This document shows positions 1-12,640 of a stretch of 64,000 nt of DNA, in pieces. Below the pieces are notes generated by a model. It saw nothing but the letters and a program-made list of their open reading frames with translations, ran no database searches and was not told where the DNA came from. Positions within the stretch are counted from its first letter, which is position 1, and each line of letters starts with the position of its first letter. This DNA is from Hygrophila difformis (Eukaryota; Streptophyta; Magnoliopsida; Lamiales; Acanthaceae): positions 21,558,474-21,622,473 of the forward strand of contig JAOANR010000012.1 of the NCBI GenBank assembly GCA_030278955.1, in the 5' to 3' direction. A program made the position numbers and the translations under genes.

Positions 1-1
1 A

Positions 2-3000
2 GAAGAGAGGGTACATGTCGCTTCATACTACTTGGGAGGCGAAGCTGATGACTGGTGGCAAGCAACGCAAGCCAAACTAACTGAAGATGACGAGCCTTAC
101 TCGTGGATGGAGATGATGGAACTACTCAGGGATCGATTCTATCCCTTGAGTACCAAAGCTGCCATGTACGAAGAATTCTTGTCGTTGAAGCAAGGAAGCC
201 AAACGGTGCAGGAATACTACACCCGCTTCAAGGAGCTGGTGAGGTTCGCACCAAGGCTAGTGCCTACTGATGCGGAAAAGGCACAGAAGTTCGAGATGGG
301 ACTGAACCTGTCTGTGCGCGAGGTGATCGCGGGGGTACACTACCCCGATTTGCAAGCCGTATACGATCGCGCTGTAGCGGTAGCACGCGTGCAGCAGCTG
401 AAAAGAAGAGTGAGTGGGGAGTCCAGCAGGGGTCCTCAAGACAAGAGAAGCCGAGACTCGAGAAACGATAACAACACTGGAAGGAACGAGCAGCGCAAAG
501 GGTCGAATAGGCCCCAACAAAACAACACGGGAAGGAGGTTTAATCAAGAAGATCCGGTACCGCCTTGCCCGCGATGTGGACGACCACATCTGGCAAGGGG
601 ATGCCCGCAACAAGGCGCCTGTTACCGATGCGGTCGAATGGGTCACGTTCGACGGGAATGTCGAACTAGGCTCGAGAACATAACGAAGAGGGACGATTTG
701 GTCGCGGGGCAAGAACAGCCTCAAAACCAAAACGGGCGAAATGGCAATAACCAAGGGTACAGACCCCCTCAAAATAGGCCGCAAAACCAGAACCAGAACC
801 AACGACCTCCGCCCCCGCAGAATCAAAACCAACAGCAAAATCAGCAGCCGAATGCGAATCAGCAGGGCAATCAGGGACGCCCTATGGGGAGGCTAAACGT
901 GGTGAACCAAGCGGACGTGCCTGCGCAAGGAGAAGTGATGGCAGGTACATTTCACGTTTTGAATACACCCCTTAGAATTTTATTTGATTCCGGAGCTAGT
1001 TGCTCAATTATTGCATCAAGGATAGTGCCTGAGTTAGATCTACCTAAGTGCGAGAGAATTAGCTTAGGAATTCAATTGCCTTCTGGAGAAGTAGTGTCTT
1101 GCTCTAAACGATATAACGGAATTCCTATAGTGATAAAGAACGTAGAATTCTTCGCGAACTTGGTAGAATTTAACTTAAGAGACTTTGACATCATACTGGG
1201 GATGGATTGGCTATCCCAGTATAAAGCGGTGATCGAATGCCAAAAGCAAAAGATCACCTTGTCAAAAAGTAGGGGAAAGAGAGTGATCTTTTACTCTCAG
1301 CCCCCTAAGAAAAGTAACAAAATCGTTAGTGCACTTAAACTAAATAACTTGATGCGTAAGGGGTATGAACTATATGCGTGCTATGTGCACAACCTTGAGG
1401 CGGAAGAGAACAAGGTTGATAGCATACCAGTGGTAAGAGAATACCCGGACGTGTTCCCTGAAGACGTTCCGGGCATGCCACCTGAGAGAGATCTTGAATT
1501 CACGATAGATCTCATTCCGGGGACAGAGCCTGTCTCGAAAGCTCCGTACCGGATGGCACCACTGGAAATGAAGGAGTTAAAGGAACAACTCGAGGAGCTA
1601 TTGGGAAAAGGTTACATAAGACCGAGTACGTCCCCTTGGGGAGCACCGGTTTTGTTTGTCAAGAAGAAAGACGGAGGACTACGTCTTTGCATAGATTACC
1701 GAGGACTAAACCAAGTGACTATTAAGAATAAATACCCCCTACCGAGAATAGAGGATCTATTTGATCAACTGAAGGGAGCTTCAGTATTCTCGAAGATCGA
1801 TTTGCGATCTGGGTATCATCAATTGAGGATTGCCGAGAAGGACATTCCAAAGACGGCGTTTCGAACACGATATGGCCATTACGAGTTCACAGTGTTATCC
1901 TTCGGGTTAACAAATGCTCCGGCCATGTTCATGAATCTCATGAACAACGTGTTCCGAGAATTGTTAGACCAGTGTGTCGTAGTGTTCATTGACGACATCC
2001 TGATCTACTCGAAGAGCGAGGAAGAGCATGCGAAACACTTACATCAAGTGTTGGAAATTTTGCGAAGAAATCAGCTATACGTTAAGCTGTCAAAATGTGA
2101 CTTCTGGCTGAAAGAAGTGGCATTTCTCGGACACATAGTATCCGCTGATGGAGTATCAGTGGATCCGGCAAAAGTCTCTGCCGTAACTGAATGGGCAACT
2201 CCGAAAAGTCCAACGGAAATAAGGAGTTTCCTTGGATTAGCCGGATATTATAGACGATTCGTGAAGGACTTTTCAAGGATTGCACGTCCTTTGACCCAGC
2301 TACTTAAGAAAGGAGCAAAATACGAGTGGACCGAAGCATGTGAGACATCGTTTCAAGAGCTGAAGAAACGACTCACAACCACACCCGTATTAACACTACC
2401 ATCAGAGAATGGTGACTTCGAAGTATATAGCGATGCTTCGAAGGAAGGTTTAGGTTGCGTTTTGATGCAAGACTCGAGAGTCGTAGCCTATGCATCACGC
2501 CAACTAAAACCTCACGAGGAAAATTATCCGACACACGACCTGGAGTTGGCAGCGGTCGTTTTCGCTCTAAAGATATGGAGACATTATCTTTATGGGCGGA
2601 AGTGTCGAATGTCCACCGACCACAAGAGCTTGAAATATATATTCACTCAGAAGGAGTTGAATTTGAGACAGCGAAGGTGGTTGGAACTTATTAAAGACTA
2701 CGATTTAGAGATAGCATACCACGAGGGGAAGGCGAATGTGGTAGCCGATGCCCTAAGTCGGAAAACCCAACACGTGGCAAACTCGTTGGTAATTCCGCCG
2801 GCATTGTACATGGATTTGGCAAGATTGGAGCTAGAACTTGTGCATCCTGGCACAGTGAAAGAAACGGTCAACGCCATGGTCGTAGAAACTCCAATATTGG
2901 ACGAGATTCGACTCGCTCAACCGGGCGATCCGAAACTCGAGAAGATAAAAGGGTATGTTGCCGAAGGAAAGGCAATAGGATTTGCTGTGCACGGGGATGG

Positions 3001-4351
3001 AAGCATCCGTTTCAAAGGGAGATGGTGTGTGCCTCTTAAATGTGCCGAGTTGAAGCAAAGGTTGATGGAGGAAGGGCACAACACGCCATATTCCGTACAT
3101 CCCGGAGGTGACAAGCTATACAAGGATCTGAGGAAGATCTATTGGTGGCCGGGAATGAAGAAGGAAGTGGCAAATTTCGTAGCGAGATGTCTCACCTGCC
3201 AAAAGGTTAAGGCAGTGCGACATAAACCCTTAGGATTGATGCAACCACTAGAGATTCCAAGTTGGAAGTGGGATAGCATCTCAATGGACTTTGTCTCGGG
3301 ATTACCCCGATCACCTAAAGGCATGAACAAGATTTGGGTGATTGTGGATAGGCTAACGAAGACAGCCATATTTATCCCAATGAAAGACACGTGGACTATG
3401 GACCAATTAGCCCGAGCCTACATTGATAATGTGGTACGACGACATGGAGTACCCCACGATATCATTTCCGATAGAGACAGTAGATTTGTCTCTCATTTCT
3501 GGACGGAGTTACAAAAAGCTCTCGGTACTCAAATCAAAATGAGCACCGCATTCCACCCGATGACGGATGGACAAACCGAGAGAACAATCCAAACACTAGA
3601 AGACATGCTGAGAGCATGCGTGTTGGAATTCAAAGGAAATTGGGAATCTCATTTACCCTTGATTGAGTTTTCCTATAATAATAGTTACCATGCGAGTATC
3701 GGCATGGCACCTTTCGAGGCATTGTATGGACGAAAGTGCCGAAGCCCTTTGAGCTGGGAAGAAAACGATAAGTCCGTGGTAGTGGGACCACAACTTATCG
3801 AAGACATGGCTCAACAAATCAAAGTGATCCAAGGGAAGATGAAAGCCGCTCAAGACCGTCAAAAGAGTTATGCCGACGTGAGACGACGAGACCTAGAATT
3901 TCAAGTGGGAGATAGGGTCATGCTAAGGATATCACTCATGAAGGGGGTGATGCGCTTTGGCAAACGAGGGAAGTTAAGTCCACGATACATAGGACCTTAC
4001 GAAATTCTAGAACGAGTGGGAACTCTAGCCTACCGATTGGCTTTACCGCCACACTTAGATAGAGTTCACAACGTCTTCCATGTCTCGCAACTAAAGAAGT
4101 ATGTGCCGGACCCGACACATGTACTTCAACCAGAGATAATTGAGCTCGATGAAGATTTGACTTACGAAGAAGTCCCAGTGCGTATTCTCGATACTAAGGA
4201 ACGAGTAACGAGGAACAAAACCATCAAAATGATCAAGGTTCTTTGGTCAAACCACGAAAGTGAGACGGCAACTTGGGAAGTAGAATCCGATATGAGGGAA
4301 CGATACCCGACATTGTTCCAAACCGATACCGACACAGTTATGGGGACATAA
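2..4351 (+). CDS. Gag-pol polyprotein of Ty3/gypsy chromovirus, 5' partial
   Basis: One frame is open from the window edge to TAA at 4349-4351, so the N-terminus is cut by the window rather than by mutation. In order: a retrotransposon-gag domain; an Asn/Gln/Arg-rich linker; a CCHC zinc knuckle near 620-661 ([14 protein letters not shown]); an aspartic protease with DSGAS near 986; reverse transcriptase with FIDD at 1985-1996 in place of YxDD; RNase H starting near 2428 (SDAS); integrase with its HHCC zinc motif around 3098-3199 and catalytic Asp, Asp, Glu near 3286, 3470 and 3578; and a C-terminal chromodomain-like stretch at about 4150-4320 (KVLWSNH, TATWE). The protein should form virus-like particles, copy its RNA into DNA and insert it. 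The chromodomain-like tail is known in this clade to influence integration-site choice. No stop or frameshift was seen, so it could be expressed if transcribed. I am sure of the family; the Tekay/Del assignment is by motif resemblance. Confidence 0.95.
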   Translation, partial: EERVHVASYYLGGEADDWWQATQAKLTEDDEPYSWMEMMELLRDRFYPLSTKAAMYEEFLSLKQGSQTVQEYYTRFKELVRFAPRLVPTDAEKAQKFEMGLNLSVREVIAGVHYPDLQAVYDRAVAVARVQQLKRRVSGESSRGPQDKRSRDSRNDNNTGRNEQRKGSNRPQQNNTGRRFNQEDPVPPCPRCGRPHLARGCPQQGACYRCGRMGHVRRECRTRLENITKRDDLVAGQEQPQNQNGRNGNNQGYRPPQNRPQNQNQNQRPPPPQNQNQQQNQQPNANQQGNQGRPMGRLNVVNQADVPAQGEVMAGTFHVLNTPLRILFDSGASCSIIASRIVPELDLPKCERISLGIQLPSGEVVSCSKRYNGIPIVIKNVEFFANLVEFNLRDFDIILGMDWLSQYKAVIECQKQKITLSKSRGKRVIFYSQPPKKSNKIVSALKLNNLMRKGYELYACYVHNLEAEENKVDSIPVVREYPDVFPEDVPGMPPERDLEFTIDLIPGTEPVSKAPYRMAPLEMKELKEQLEELLGKGYIRPSTSPWGAPVLFVKKKDGGLRLCIDYRGLNQVTIKNKYPLPRIEDLFDQLKGASVFSKIDLRSGYHQLRIAEKDIPKTAFRTRYGHYEFTVLSFGLTNAPAMFMNLMNNVFRELLDQCVVVFIDDILIYSKSEEEHAKHLHQVLEILRRNQLYVKLSKCDFWLKEVAFLGHIVSADGVSVDPAKVSAVTEWATPKSPTEIRSFLGLAGYYRRFVKDFSRIARPLTQLLKKGAKYEWTEACETSFQELKKRLTTTPVLTLPSENGDFEVYSDASKEGLGCVLMQDSRVVAYASRQLKPHEENYPTHDLELAAVVFALKIWRHYLYGRKCRMSTDHKSLKYIFTQKELNLRQRRWLELIKDYDLEIAYHEGKANVVADALSRKTQHVANSLVIPPALYMDLARLELELVHPGTVKETVNAMVVETPILDEIRLAQPGDPKLEKIKGYVAEGKAIGFAVHGDGSIRFKGRWCVPLKCAELKQRLMEEGHNTPYSVHPGGDKLYKDLRKIYWWPGMKKEVANFVARCLTCQKVKAVRHKPLGLMQPLEIPSWKWDSISMDFVSGLPRSPKGMNKIWVIVDRLTKTAIFIPMKDTWTMDQLARAYIDNVVRRHGVPHDIISDRDSRFVSHFWTELQKALGTQIKMSTAFHPMTDGQTERTIQTLEDMLRACVLEFKGNWESHLPLIEFSYNNSYHASIGMAPFEALYGRKCRSPLSWEENDKSVVVGPQLIEDMAQQIKVIQGKMKAAQDRQKSYADVRRRDLEFQVGDRVMLRISLMKGVMRFGKRGKLSPRYIGPYEILERVGTLAYRLALPPHLDRVHNVFHVSQLKKYVPDPTHVLQPEIIELDEDLTYEEVPVRILDTKERVTRNKTIKMIKVLWSNHESETATWEVESDMRERYPTLFQTDTDTVMGT

Positions 4352-4361
4352 CTGCAATCTT

Positions 4362-4374
4362 AAGGGGGAGAGGA
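4362..4374 (+). other. Polypurine tract of the chromovirus
   Basis: The purine run AAGGGGGAGAGGA lies directly before the LTR start TGTCATACCCC, where plus-strand priming is expected. It sits 10 bp after the pol stop codon. Confidence 0.85.
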
Positions 4375-4567
4375 TGTCATACCCCCTAATTTTTCGTGCA
4401 TTTTTGTAAACTTTTGAACTACGTTATGGCTTGATCCCTTTACCGGGTACGTAGGCAGCTTAGAAGTTTAATTCTAAGTTCAGTCACAACATAATAAAAC
4501 AAACACAAGACCTTTAGCACGAGACGAGAAAAGCCGAAACACAACTTCGAGGACGAAGTTGATTCTT

Positions 4568-4590
4568 AAGGAGGGTAGACTGTAATACCC
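4568..4590 (+). other. Internal PPT-like tract plus LTR-start-like motif
   Basis: AAGGAGGGTAGAC followed at once by TGTAATACCC copies the layout of the true PPT/LTR junction 206 bp upstream. The same pair is present, inverted, in the solo LTR at about 12306-12329, so it is a conserved part of the family. Confidence 0.65.
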
Positions 4591-5151
4591 GAGAATTTTC
4601 CAACATAAAATAAAACAATAAGTAAATAAATAAATAATAAATAAAATAAATACTATAAATAAATAAACCAATCCAGCAAATAAAAGAAATAAATAAAGAT
4701 AAGAAAAGCCGAAATGAGATTTTTACTTAAAAAGGAATTAAAGGAATTTAATTCAATAAAAGGATGGATAAATGAAACACCAAAACCCGACACTAATGAA
4801 CTCGAGTATTCGAGTCCAAAACATCCAACTAGACTAAGAATAAAATTAGAAAGAAAGTATGAACTCGAATATACCCCGGGAATCGGAATTCGGGAGCAAA
4901 GAGGGATAGAAACCCGAAAGAGAGGCGGAAACGCACGACGGATCGCACGACCCGCCCGGACCGAAGTCCAGGCGAAGTCGGCGCGGTGGCCGCGCGCTGA
5001 AAGGGGAAAACCGCGCCACGACCGCGCCAACCCACAGATTTGGTTGTTGCGTGAATCTCTCACCCGAACGCGGATTTTTCGACTTTCGGTTGAACACCTC
5101 TCGACTCCAGAGTTCTAGGTCGGCCGTGGACGCCCTAGGAACTTAGAATTC

Positions 5152-5160
5152 TATAAATAA
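5152..5160 (+). promoter_or_regulatory. LTR TATA box
   Basis: TATAAATAA lies in a GC-richer part of the LTR followed by AAGCCCC and a CCCTAAA-rich leader, as in plant LTR U3/R junctions. Transcription would start roughly 30 bp downstream. Confidence 0.55.
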
Positions 5161-7188
5161 GCCCCTTGGGAGCCCCGAACAAGTTTACGAAACCCTAAAG
5201 CACTCTATACGTTCGAAACCCTAAATCCGGAGTCGTCGGAGGCACGAAACCAAGACGAACGCTGTTGGACGAGTTCGCAACAGATCTCCATAGTCGTGGT
5301 AAGTCTCGGTCCAATCTCTATTCAATAAACGATTCGAAAACGAATCCTAATCATCTTCTTTTTCTTTCTACACCCCCGTATCGAATCTAGATCGTAGAAC
5401 CCGACGAACGGAGAGGAGAAACGGTGATCTGGAAGCCACGCCTCCGAATTGGACATTCCCGACGTTCATAGATACTGTAAGTTAACCTTACATGGTTTTG
5501 GGAGAGTTTAAAACATTCGAAACCTAAAAGATTTGGCAAGAAGCATAAATCTGTCCATTCACGTTTTCTATCGACGCAACAGAATTGTTGAATTTTTCCG
5601 ACCTTTAAAACGAACTCAAACGGAAAAACTTAAAACACGAAAAACGTTCCTAAGACTTAGACCTAGCTACTGTAAAAATTTGAGAATTTTTGGAGTTGAT
5701 TTGATATGTGAAAACCTGTCGAAACCGAACTGTTTGATTTTAGATCTTGAAATCTTGGACAGAACTTAGGAATGATCTTGATCTCGTTTTTGACATAGGA
5801 TCTAGGCTGTTTTAGATCTTTGGCCGAACATGAAAGTTGTAGATAAATGTCTTAAGATGATCCCTGTCAAATTTCATTAAATTTGGAGTTGAATTGATAT
5901 GTTAGAACTTGAAATCTTTAAACTGTGACCTGTTGAACTCGGACAGATTTCTTATTATGCGAAAATTAGCGTTTTTGACCTACTTAGGTATCTCGGATTG
6001 AAAAAAGTTAAAACATGAAAGTTGCAGATCTTGATGTTTCCGAGTCAGATGTGAAATTTTGGAATTTTTGGAATTAAATCTGATTTTAGACGAATTTTGG
6101 AGTAAACTGTGATTTACCGAAACGAAATTTTGAGATCTTGTTGAAACATGGAATTAACCTTTAGGGTTGAAACGAATTGAGATATTATTTCTAAATTAAT
6201 ACATTGGAAGTCAGATTTTTAAAAACTAAATCCCCTTACAAACTTGATAAATTAAAATTAGGGGTGAGTGCTCTGCAGGGTGCCCCCTAACGATTCACTT
6301 CGTGCCGTAATGGACGATGGTGACCCCGCGCGCTATACTTGAAATGTGATATTGCCAAAACGGCGAAACTTAGAGCCTACACTCTCGTGAATATCCGTAT
6401 GGGTTTCCCGAGGCTCCGGAGTGGTACTGGGTATGGCTGATACGGCTGCGGCCGCCGGGCTACCGGCTAAACTTGTTGACATCGCGATCTTTATCGTGAA
6501 ACTTGAAATACCAAATCGGGAATGTAATGGGGATTCTAAATTAAATTAAACTAGATTAAATTATATTGTTGTCCAATTAAGTTATTTAAATGTTTTATTT
6601 AAAATTATGGCTTTTATGATTAAACCATGTGGTATGTGTTATTAAATAGAGCCTGAGATAGATTGTGCTATATGATATGGATTATATGAAATCAAATATT
6701 ATGTTATTATCATGCTTTTGTTAAATTATTAAAGTTATGGCTTTTAAACCCTACGATCATGCATGTGTTAACTTACTCAGCAATTTTGCTGATCAAAACC
6801 GTTTTTATTCCTTTCTTTACAGAGTATGTGGAATGAGCATGTGTGAGCACGAATCATGCATGGGATTTTGGGAACTTTTATTTTGCTTTTAAATTTCGTA
6901 CTTAGACTATATTATGAACGGGCCTGTTTAACCCGTGTTTTGGCCATGTCGGCCCTATTTAAATTTTCCGCTGCGATACTGTACTAAACTAAATATTTCC
7001 GCTGCGCTATGCTATTACTATTTTCGATTTATATTGTATGGGCTATTTTGAATGCTTTAAATATTTTTAAACACTGCAATACCTAGCCTTGCATCTCTTT
7101 AGTAAGCTCGGAGAAACCGTGTCTTACTAGGGAGATGTGGCGGTGACATCCCGACCTGGGTTACCAAAAACCGGGGTGTTACAACCCT

Positions 7189-8162
7189 ATACATCAAATA
7201 TGGTGTGATGTTCATGCTATTATGGTTGGGATTGCAAAAAGATTCCAGAACTAATAATTCGCAACAATAAGGTACTTAAAAACCCTAAACATACTGAACA
7301 TAGAGAATAGTATGCAAACAGTACTGGTTTGTCATATAAATAGTAATACACTCATACTATATGATGTTCTCCTTAATGAGAAGTGGTAATGGTTTTGATT
7401 CATTGAATTTTACCCACAAAATAGCTATAGTGGCCACAATATTTCCAAAAAATGCAAAGTGGTGTGTCCAACAATCACATCTACAATCAATATCAATAAA
7501 TATTTGTTACTTTTCCACATCTCAATGTCTTTGACTTATCATATACTCATACCCACCTACCAATTGTGTGGCAATTCAATTGAGATTAAGTAAAAAAATA
7601 TATAATATGAATAAGATTGAATAACTCATAACCTCAAGTGTATAGGTATTCACAGTGTTGAGTACATAGTAATGAAAAATAGGGTGTTCAATTTGAAGAG
7701 GACACGTGCAATGTGGTTGGAATACAAGAACGGAGTACGATATACATCAAATAGTTACCCTATATGTAAAATGTGGGGTGACATTCCTATTACTGTAGCT
7801 GGGATTGCTAAAATGAATCCAAATTCATCTATTCGCAATACTAAGCTACTTAAAACACCAGGACATATTGAACATAAAGAATAGTATGCAAATTGCAGGA
7901 TATCAGTGTTTGTTGTGTGTATAAATGGTTTTCTGTTTACCCGGTGTATGGTGTTCTCCTTTTTGACAACTGGTACTCTCATTAATTAAAAGACTTCATC
8001 AAACAAAATGGCAATGAGAAGCACAACATTTCAAATTTTGCAGATTGATGTGATTCATCAATAACAACTACAATGACACGACAATAAATATTTGTCAATT
8101 TCTCACATCCCAATGTCTTATACTTGTCATACACAAATACACACCTCCAAAATATGTGCATG
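7189..8162. repeat. Diverged direct duplication in AT-rich DNA
   Basis: About 7189-7572 and 7742-8162 share ordered blocks: TATACATCAAAT, GTTGGGATTGC or GCTGGGATTGC, GAACATA.AGAATAGTATGCAAA, ATAAATATTTGT, CAATGTCTT. The offset is about 553 bp at the start and grows to about 590 bp. The copies are well diverged, with no long open frame and no protein I recognise. Confidence 0.6.
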
Positions 8163-8178
8163 AAAACCTAATGTTGTA

Positions 8179-8435
8179 CTTCCTCTATTTTTTAATTGCT
8201 ACGGACCCACCCAGCACGTAGTCCAATACATATTTTAAACCATTAATAACTCAAGTTCCGTACATGTGAAAATTCTAAAAATTCGATATTCAAAAACTAC
8301 AAGAGCAGACGAATCTAACAAGATCTCACTTAGCTATATTTTAACTTGTATAACTATTATAGAACTTTAAGTCAAAGTGTTTGAGTGAACAGTGTCACAT
8401 TTCAACATGTAGCATTTAAAACAAAACAGAGGAAG
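8179..8435. mobile_element. Stowaway-like MITE, family 1 (257 bp)
   Basis: Ends CTTCCTCTATTTT and AAAACAGAGGAAG are inverted repeats flanked by TA on both sides (8177-8178, 8436-8437). The interior matches, partly in inverse orientation, the elements at 23389, 38619 and 59897. It is non-coding, so it would depend on a mariner-type transposase from elsewhere. Confidence 0.8.
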
Positions 8436-8437
8436 TA

Positions 8438-9124
8438 GATATTGGTATTAATTGTAAAAGTGACATTTGAAATATTCCAATGTTTGTTGATATTCTTGTT
8501 AGTGTAAAATATCTTTGTGTAGGCATTGGTATAAGTTTGTTCAACATTTTGTTGTTCTTCAATTTAAGAAAACATTAATCAAATAGACAATATAAATAGA
8601 CAAACAAAATCAATATTAATACTTTCTTAGTAATAATATAAAATTAAAAATAGAATAATAAAAATATATTTAGTTACATAATTAAAATTATATATTTAAA
8701 AATTCAAAATGAAATGAAATAATTGAATAATGCAATCAAATAATATAAAAAAAAGTAAATAAAAAGTGACCTACAATAAAATACTAGGAATTTAAAAATA
8801 CAGAAAATAATTTAAAATAAAATATAATGGCCAAAAAAATTCAAAATAAAGTAAAGTAAAAGAGAGCAAGAAATTCAACTGAAAGAAAAAATATAAAATA
8901 AAAAAACCATCTCATCTTCCCGTGACATCAGCAGTCGGAGAACAGTACAAAAGTAAGGGTATATTGGTATTTTCATAAAAGATTTTGATTATTCACTTAT
9001 TTTTAGTGCAGAGGTCCTGATATTGAATGTATACAGTATATAGGTATTAATACTACATGTATTTGGTATATTGGTCTTATACTTACATGTATTTTAGATG
9101 TAGGCCTTTAATAATAATTTACCC
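8438..9124. other. AT-rich intergenic stretch, no gene seen
   Basis: Very AT-rich with A-runs and short degenerate repeats around 8640-8900. No coding signal or terminal repeats were recognised. Confidence 0.6.
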
Positions 9125-9129
9125 ATTAG

Positions 9130-12100
9130 TGTAACACCCCGGATTTGATAACCCAGGCCGGGATGCCACCGCCACACCTCCCTAGCAAGACACGGTTTCT
9201 CCGAGCTTGCTAAAGAAATGCAAGGCTATGGATTTTCAGAATTTAAAACATTCAAACAGCCCATTGTAATATAACTTAAAATTAATAATATCAAAGTTGC
9301 AGCGGAGAATAATATTTAAATACATGTATTGCAGCGGAATTTAAATATAGGGCCGACATGGCCAAAACACGGGTTAAACAGGCCCGTTCATGCAAGTCGT
9401 GACTAAATGTAGGAATTTAAAATAGAGTTTTTCCCCAAATGTTCCCATGTATGCATATGATGATGCATAATCCTCATACTCTGAAAGAAAAAGGGGAAAA
9501 ATGGTTTGGGTCAGCAAAACGTGCTGAGTAAGTTAACACCTAGCATGATCTAGGGGTTTTAAAGCCTTTAATTAAATTTAATAAAAACATATGCATACGA
9601 GACATGATTTAAATTTTAATTCATCTACTAATAATAATTTAATTACATAATTTAAAAGACAAGGATTTCCACACGTTCATAATTTAACACACATGAAAAA
9701 GGGGTTTAACACACGTTCATAATTTAACACACGTTCATAATTTAACACACATAATTTAATAATTAAATTTTTCTCCTAAGCATGCATACAAAAATATTCC
9801 ATTTACAAATTTTACCAATTTAAAGGAAATAATACTTAAATTGTGTACTTGACATGCCTTTAATCCACAATAACCATTTAGTCACGATATGAAATTTAAA
9901 GACATAATTTAAATGCATAATTTAAAGACATGCATAAATAAATAAATATTTTAAAAATATTAAATCTTTTATTTCCCCGTTACGTAACCATTTCTCAATG
10001 TTTTGTATAGCCGGTGATCCGGCGGCCGCAGCCGTTTCGTAAGTATCTCGTATAGCCGGTGATCCGGCGGCCGCAGCCGTTTCGTAAGTATCTCGTATAG
10101 CCGGTGATCCGGCGGCCAGCAGCCGTTTCGTAAGTATCTCGTATAGCCGGTGATCCGGCGGCCAGCAACCGTATCTGCCATACCCAGTAACACTCCGGAG
10201 CCTCGGGAAATCCATACGGACAAACCCGAGAGAGTAGGCAATGTATCTCCCGCCGATTGGCGTAATATCTCATCTAATTTCTCTCGTCCATTATAGGCCC
10301 GAAGAGAAAGGCTAGAGGGGCACCCTGCAGAGCACTCACCCTCCACCCAAGTATCTCATGTATCGTTTAGTTTTAATGTATCGGGGTTTTACAAAAGTAT
10401 AGATGTATTGCATTTCAAGTCTTTGATCGTTCGTTTCGAAATTTCAAAATCTTTCGATTTAAAAGTCATTTGGCGTCACAGTTTACGCCTTTTTAATTTA
10501 AAATTTCGTTTCAAGTCTGAAAAATCTGAAAACTTCACAATTTATGCAAAACACCCTAACGAACAACTTTCGTGTTTTAACTTTTTCGAAATAAGTTGAG
10601 GAAACATGTCAAAAATCAAGTTTAATGCGAAGACAGTTTACTGTCTCAAAACAGATTTGTCACAGTTCGGAAAATGGGCGTTTTGACATAACAAATGGAC
10701 TCCAAAAATTCTGAAATTTTAACCACATATACTAGACATGATTATCTACAACTTTCATTTAGATTGTAAAGATCAAATCGGACTACAAAATATAGAAACA
10801 AACTCCCTAAGTTCGAACATGGTCATAGGCAGCTTTCAAACACGTCTTGTCAATATAGTTTTTTTTCGATGCGATTTAAAATAGCAAACATTAACAAAAA
10901 TGTCTGAAATTTTTACACAACCTAGATTTATGTGTTAGGATTAAAAGTCTAGTTTTGAGTTTTTGGGTTTGAATTCTCGAAATAGGGGTTTTGGTCCGAT
11001 TTCAAATCTATCACAGTTTCACGTTCGACTCTCAAGGCAGGTTCTTTCTCGGCCATTTTCAGATATCAAACCTCAATGAAAAATTATGAAAATTTTACAT
11101 AAACTAGATCTATGTCTTAGGAGCGTTTTTCATGTTTTGAGTTTTTCCGTTTGAGCAGTTTATGGGTTCGAAAAATTCGCACACAATCGCTGCGCCGGGG
11201 GTTTTTCGTGTTGACAGATTTTAGAGTTACTAAATCTCAATGTTTGGTTACATTTTACGTCACCCAAAACCAAGTAAGCATTAACTTACAGTGGGGATGA
11301 TGTCTAGGACATTTTCGGATCGATCGCGGCGCCCACGCTTGCTACGAACACGTCCCGATTACTCCGTCTCCTTTCCGTTGGCCCCGAAACGAAGTCGAAA
11401 GTAAAAATCTAGGGTTAGATCGGATTTTTGGACTCATAAACTTAAACGAAAACCTATGGACAACTTACCACAATCTGGAACACTAGAGATGTTGCTCTCC
11501 ACGCCTTCTTCGTCGCCGGAAAGTGATCGGAAAGTCGTCGGATCGGTTTTGGATGAACAAGGGAGAAGCTTTGAGAGTTTTGGGAGGGCTTGGGGGCTGC
11601 CATTTCGAAAATTAGGGTTAGTTATGAGTGTCCAATCCCCTCAACCCGTCCATATAACTTTCCCTTTGCTTAGGATTGAGTTTCCAAAGTCGGGGAGTCG
11701 AAATATGACAAGAAATCGCCCGAAATCACATTGATTGCTGCTGCCTGTTTGGTGGCGCGGGGTTGGCGCGGTTTTTAGCCAAACCCAGCGCGGAGGGCGC
11801 GCGGCCTGGTCTGGGCCGTGCGTCCGGACTGGGCCGTGCGATCCCGTCGGGCCTTTTCTCCTCTCTTTCGGACTTCTGTCCTCCTACGTTTACGGGCTCG
11901 ATTTTTCGGGTCATTCTCGGATCATAAACTCTTATCTTAAATTTATCTCGACTCAAATGAATTTCATGTTTGAAATCTTAAGTCCGTCGGTCTCGGGTTC
12001 GTCGGCTTCCAATTCGTCGTCTTTTGACTCCCGTGCAATAACTTGTGTAATTAAATTTCTTCCGACTTCACGGGTTCTTGGAATTAGAATTATTTTCCTT

Positions 12101-12635
12101 CTTGAATTTAATTCCAATTATTTTGACTCAATTCATGGAATGTCTTCGGGCTTCCTTTCCCTCTTTTATTCCATTTTGAATTTTGAACCTATCGGCGTTT
12201 CATTTCCGAGCAATAATTTATTGTGATAAATTATTTTCTTCTTCTCGGAGATATTTCGACATTGATCGGAATAAATTTTATTCCTTTGGACGTTGATAAA
12301 AATCTGGGGTATTACAGTCTACCCCCCTTAAGAATCAACTTCGTCCCCGAAGTTGCGTGTTAGCTTCTCGAGAGCTTGGAACTAAGGTCCTTTCTACTTT
12401 GTGCTATTGTTTGATTGCGTGATTGTATCATTATGTGTTGTTGTTCTTGATGTTGTTGGTATTATTTTATTATATCGTTTGACTGCACCCAGAATTGAAA
12501 TTTCCAAGTTGCCTACGTACCCTGTGAAGGGATCAAGCCATGACGTAGTTCAAAACAATTTGAATTTGTTTATTCAGAGTACAAAATATTCGGGTTCCAA
12601 AAATAATTGCTTATGCATTATTACGGGGTATTACA
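9130..12635 (-). repeat. Solo LTR of a related gypsy element (3506 bp)
   Basis: On the minus strand it starts TGTAATACCCCG (plus-strand end 12635) and ends CCGGGGTGTTACA (plus-strand start 9130). The five bases ATTAG occur on both sides (9125-9129 and 12636-12640), a perfect target duplication. No internal region is present, so it is a solo LTR from LTR-LTR recombination. Its final ~100 bp closely match 7080-7183 inverted, and its first ~350 bp match 4375-4590 inverted, including the internal PPT look-alike. Confidence 0.93.
10006..10178. repeat. 45-46 bp tandem repeat inside the solo LTR
   Basis: Four copies of a unit starting TATAGCCGGTGATCCGGCGG; the first three contain GCCGTTTCGTAAGTATCTCG. 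Copies 1 and 2 are 45 bp, copy 3 is 46 bp (GGCCAGCAG for GGCCGCAG) and the last is partial. The other two LTRs carry only one such unit (6440-6480 inverted, 22311-22350), so this is a local expansion. Confidence 0.9.
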
Positions 12636-12640
12636 ATTAG

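Larger units (their letters stand above)
1..7183 (+). mobile_element. Ty3/gypsy chromovirus (Tekay/Del-like), 5' end outside window
   Basis: A long gag-pol reading frame is followed by a polypurine tract and a 2.8 kb LTR that starts TGTCATACCCC and ends GGGGTGTTACA. The 5' LTR, primer binding site and gag start lie left of the window. The five bases after the LTR (ACCCT, 7184-7188) are the expected target duplication, but the partner copy is not visible. The order protease, RT, RNase H, integrase and then a chromodomain-like tail places it among plant chromoviruses. The open polyprotein suggests a fairly young copy. Confidence 0.93.
4375..7183 (+). repeat. 3' LTR of the chromovirus (2809 bp)
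   Basis: Begins TGTCATACCCC, next to the polypurine tract, and ends GGGGTGTTACA. The last ~100 bp are closely matched, inverted, at 9130 and 21620, which fixes the 3' boundary. The 5' boundary is supported by the related solo LTR at 9130-12635, whose matching end lies next to a target duplication. The LTR holds a TATA box, a GC-rich CCGGCGGCC-type motif near 6450-6475, and a second PPT-plus-LTR-start look-alike at 4568-4590. Confidence 0.9.

Noticed and set aside
4714..5118. 134-codon ORF in the chromovirus LTR
   Set aside because: Not matched by an open frame in the sibling LTR, and it crosses the promoter region.
7672..7884. 70-codon ORF in the AT-rich duplication
   Set aside because: The other copy of the duplication has no matching open frame, and no protein family is recognised.
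11735..12226. 163-codon plus-strand ORF in the solo LTR
   Set aside because: Lies antisense in LTR DNA, with no protein motif and no counterpart in the other LTR copies.
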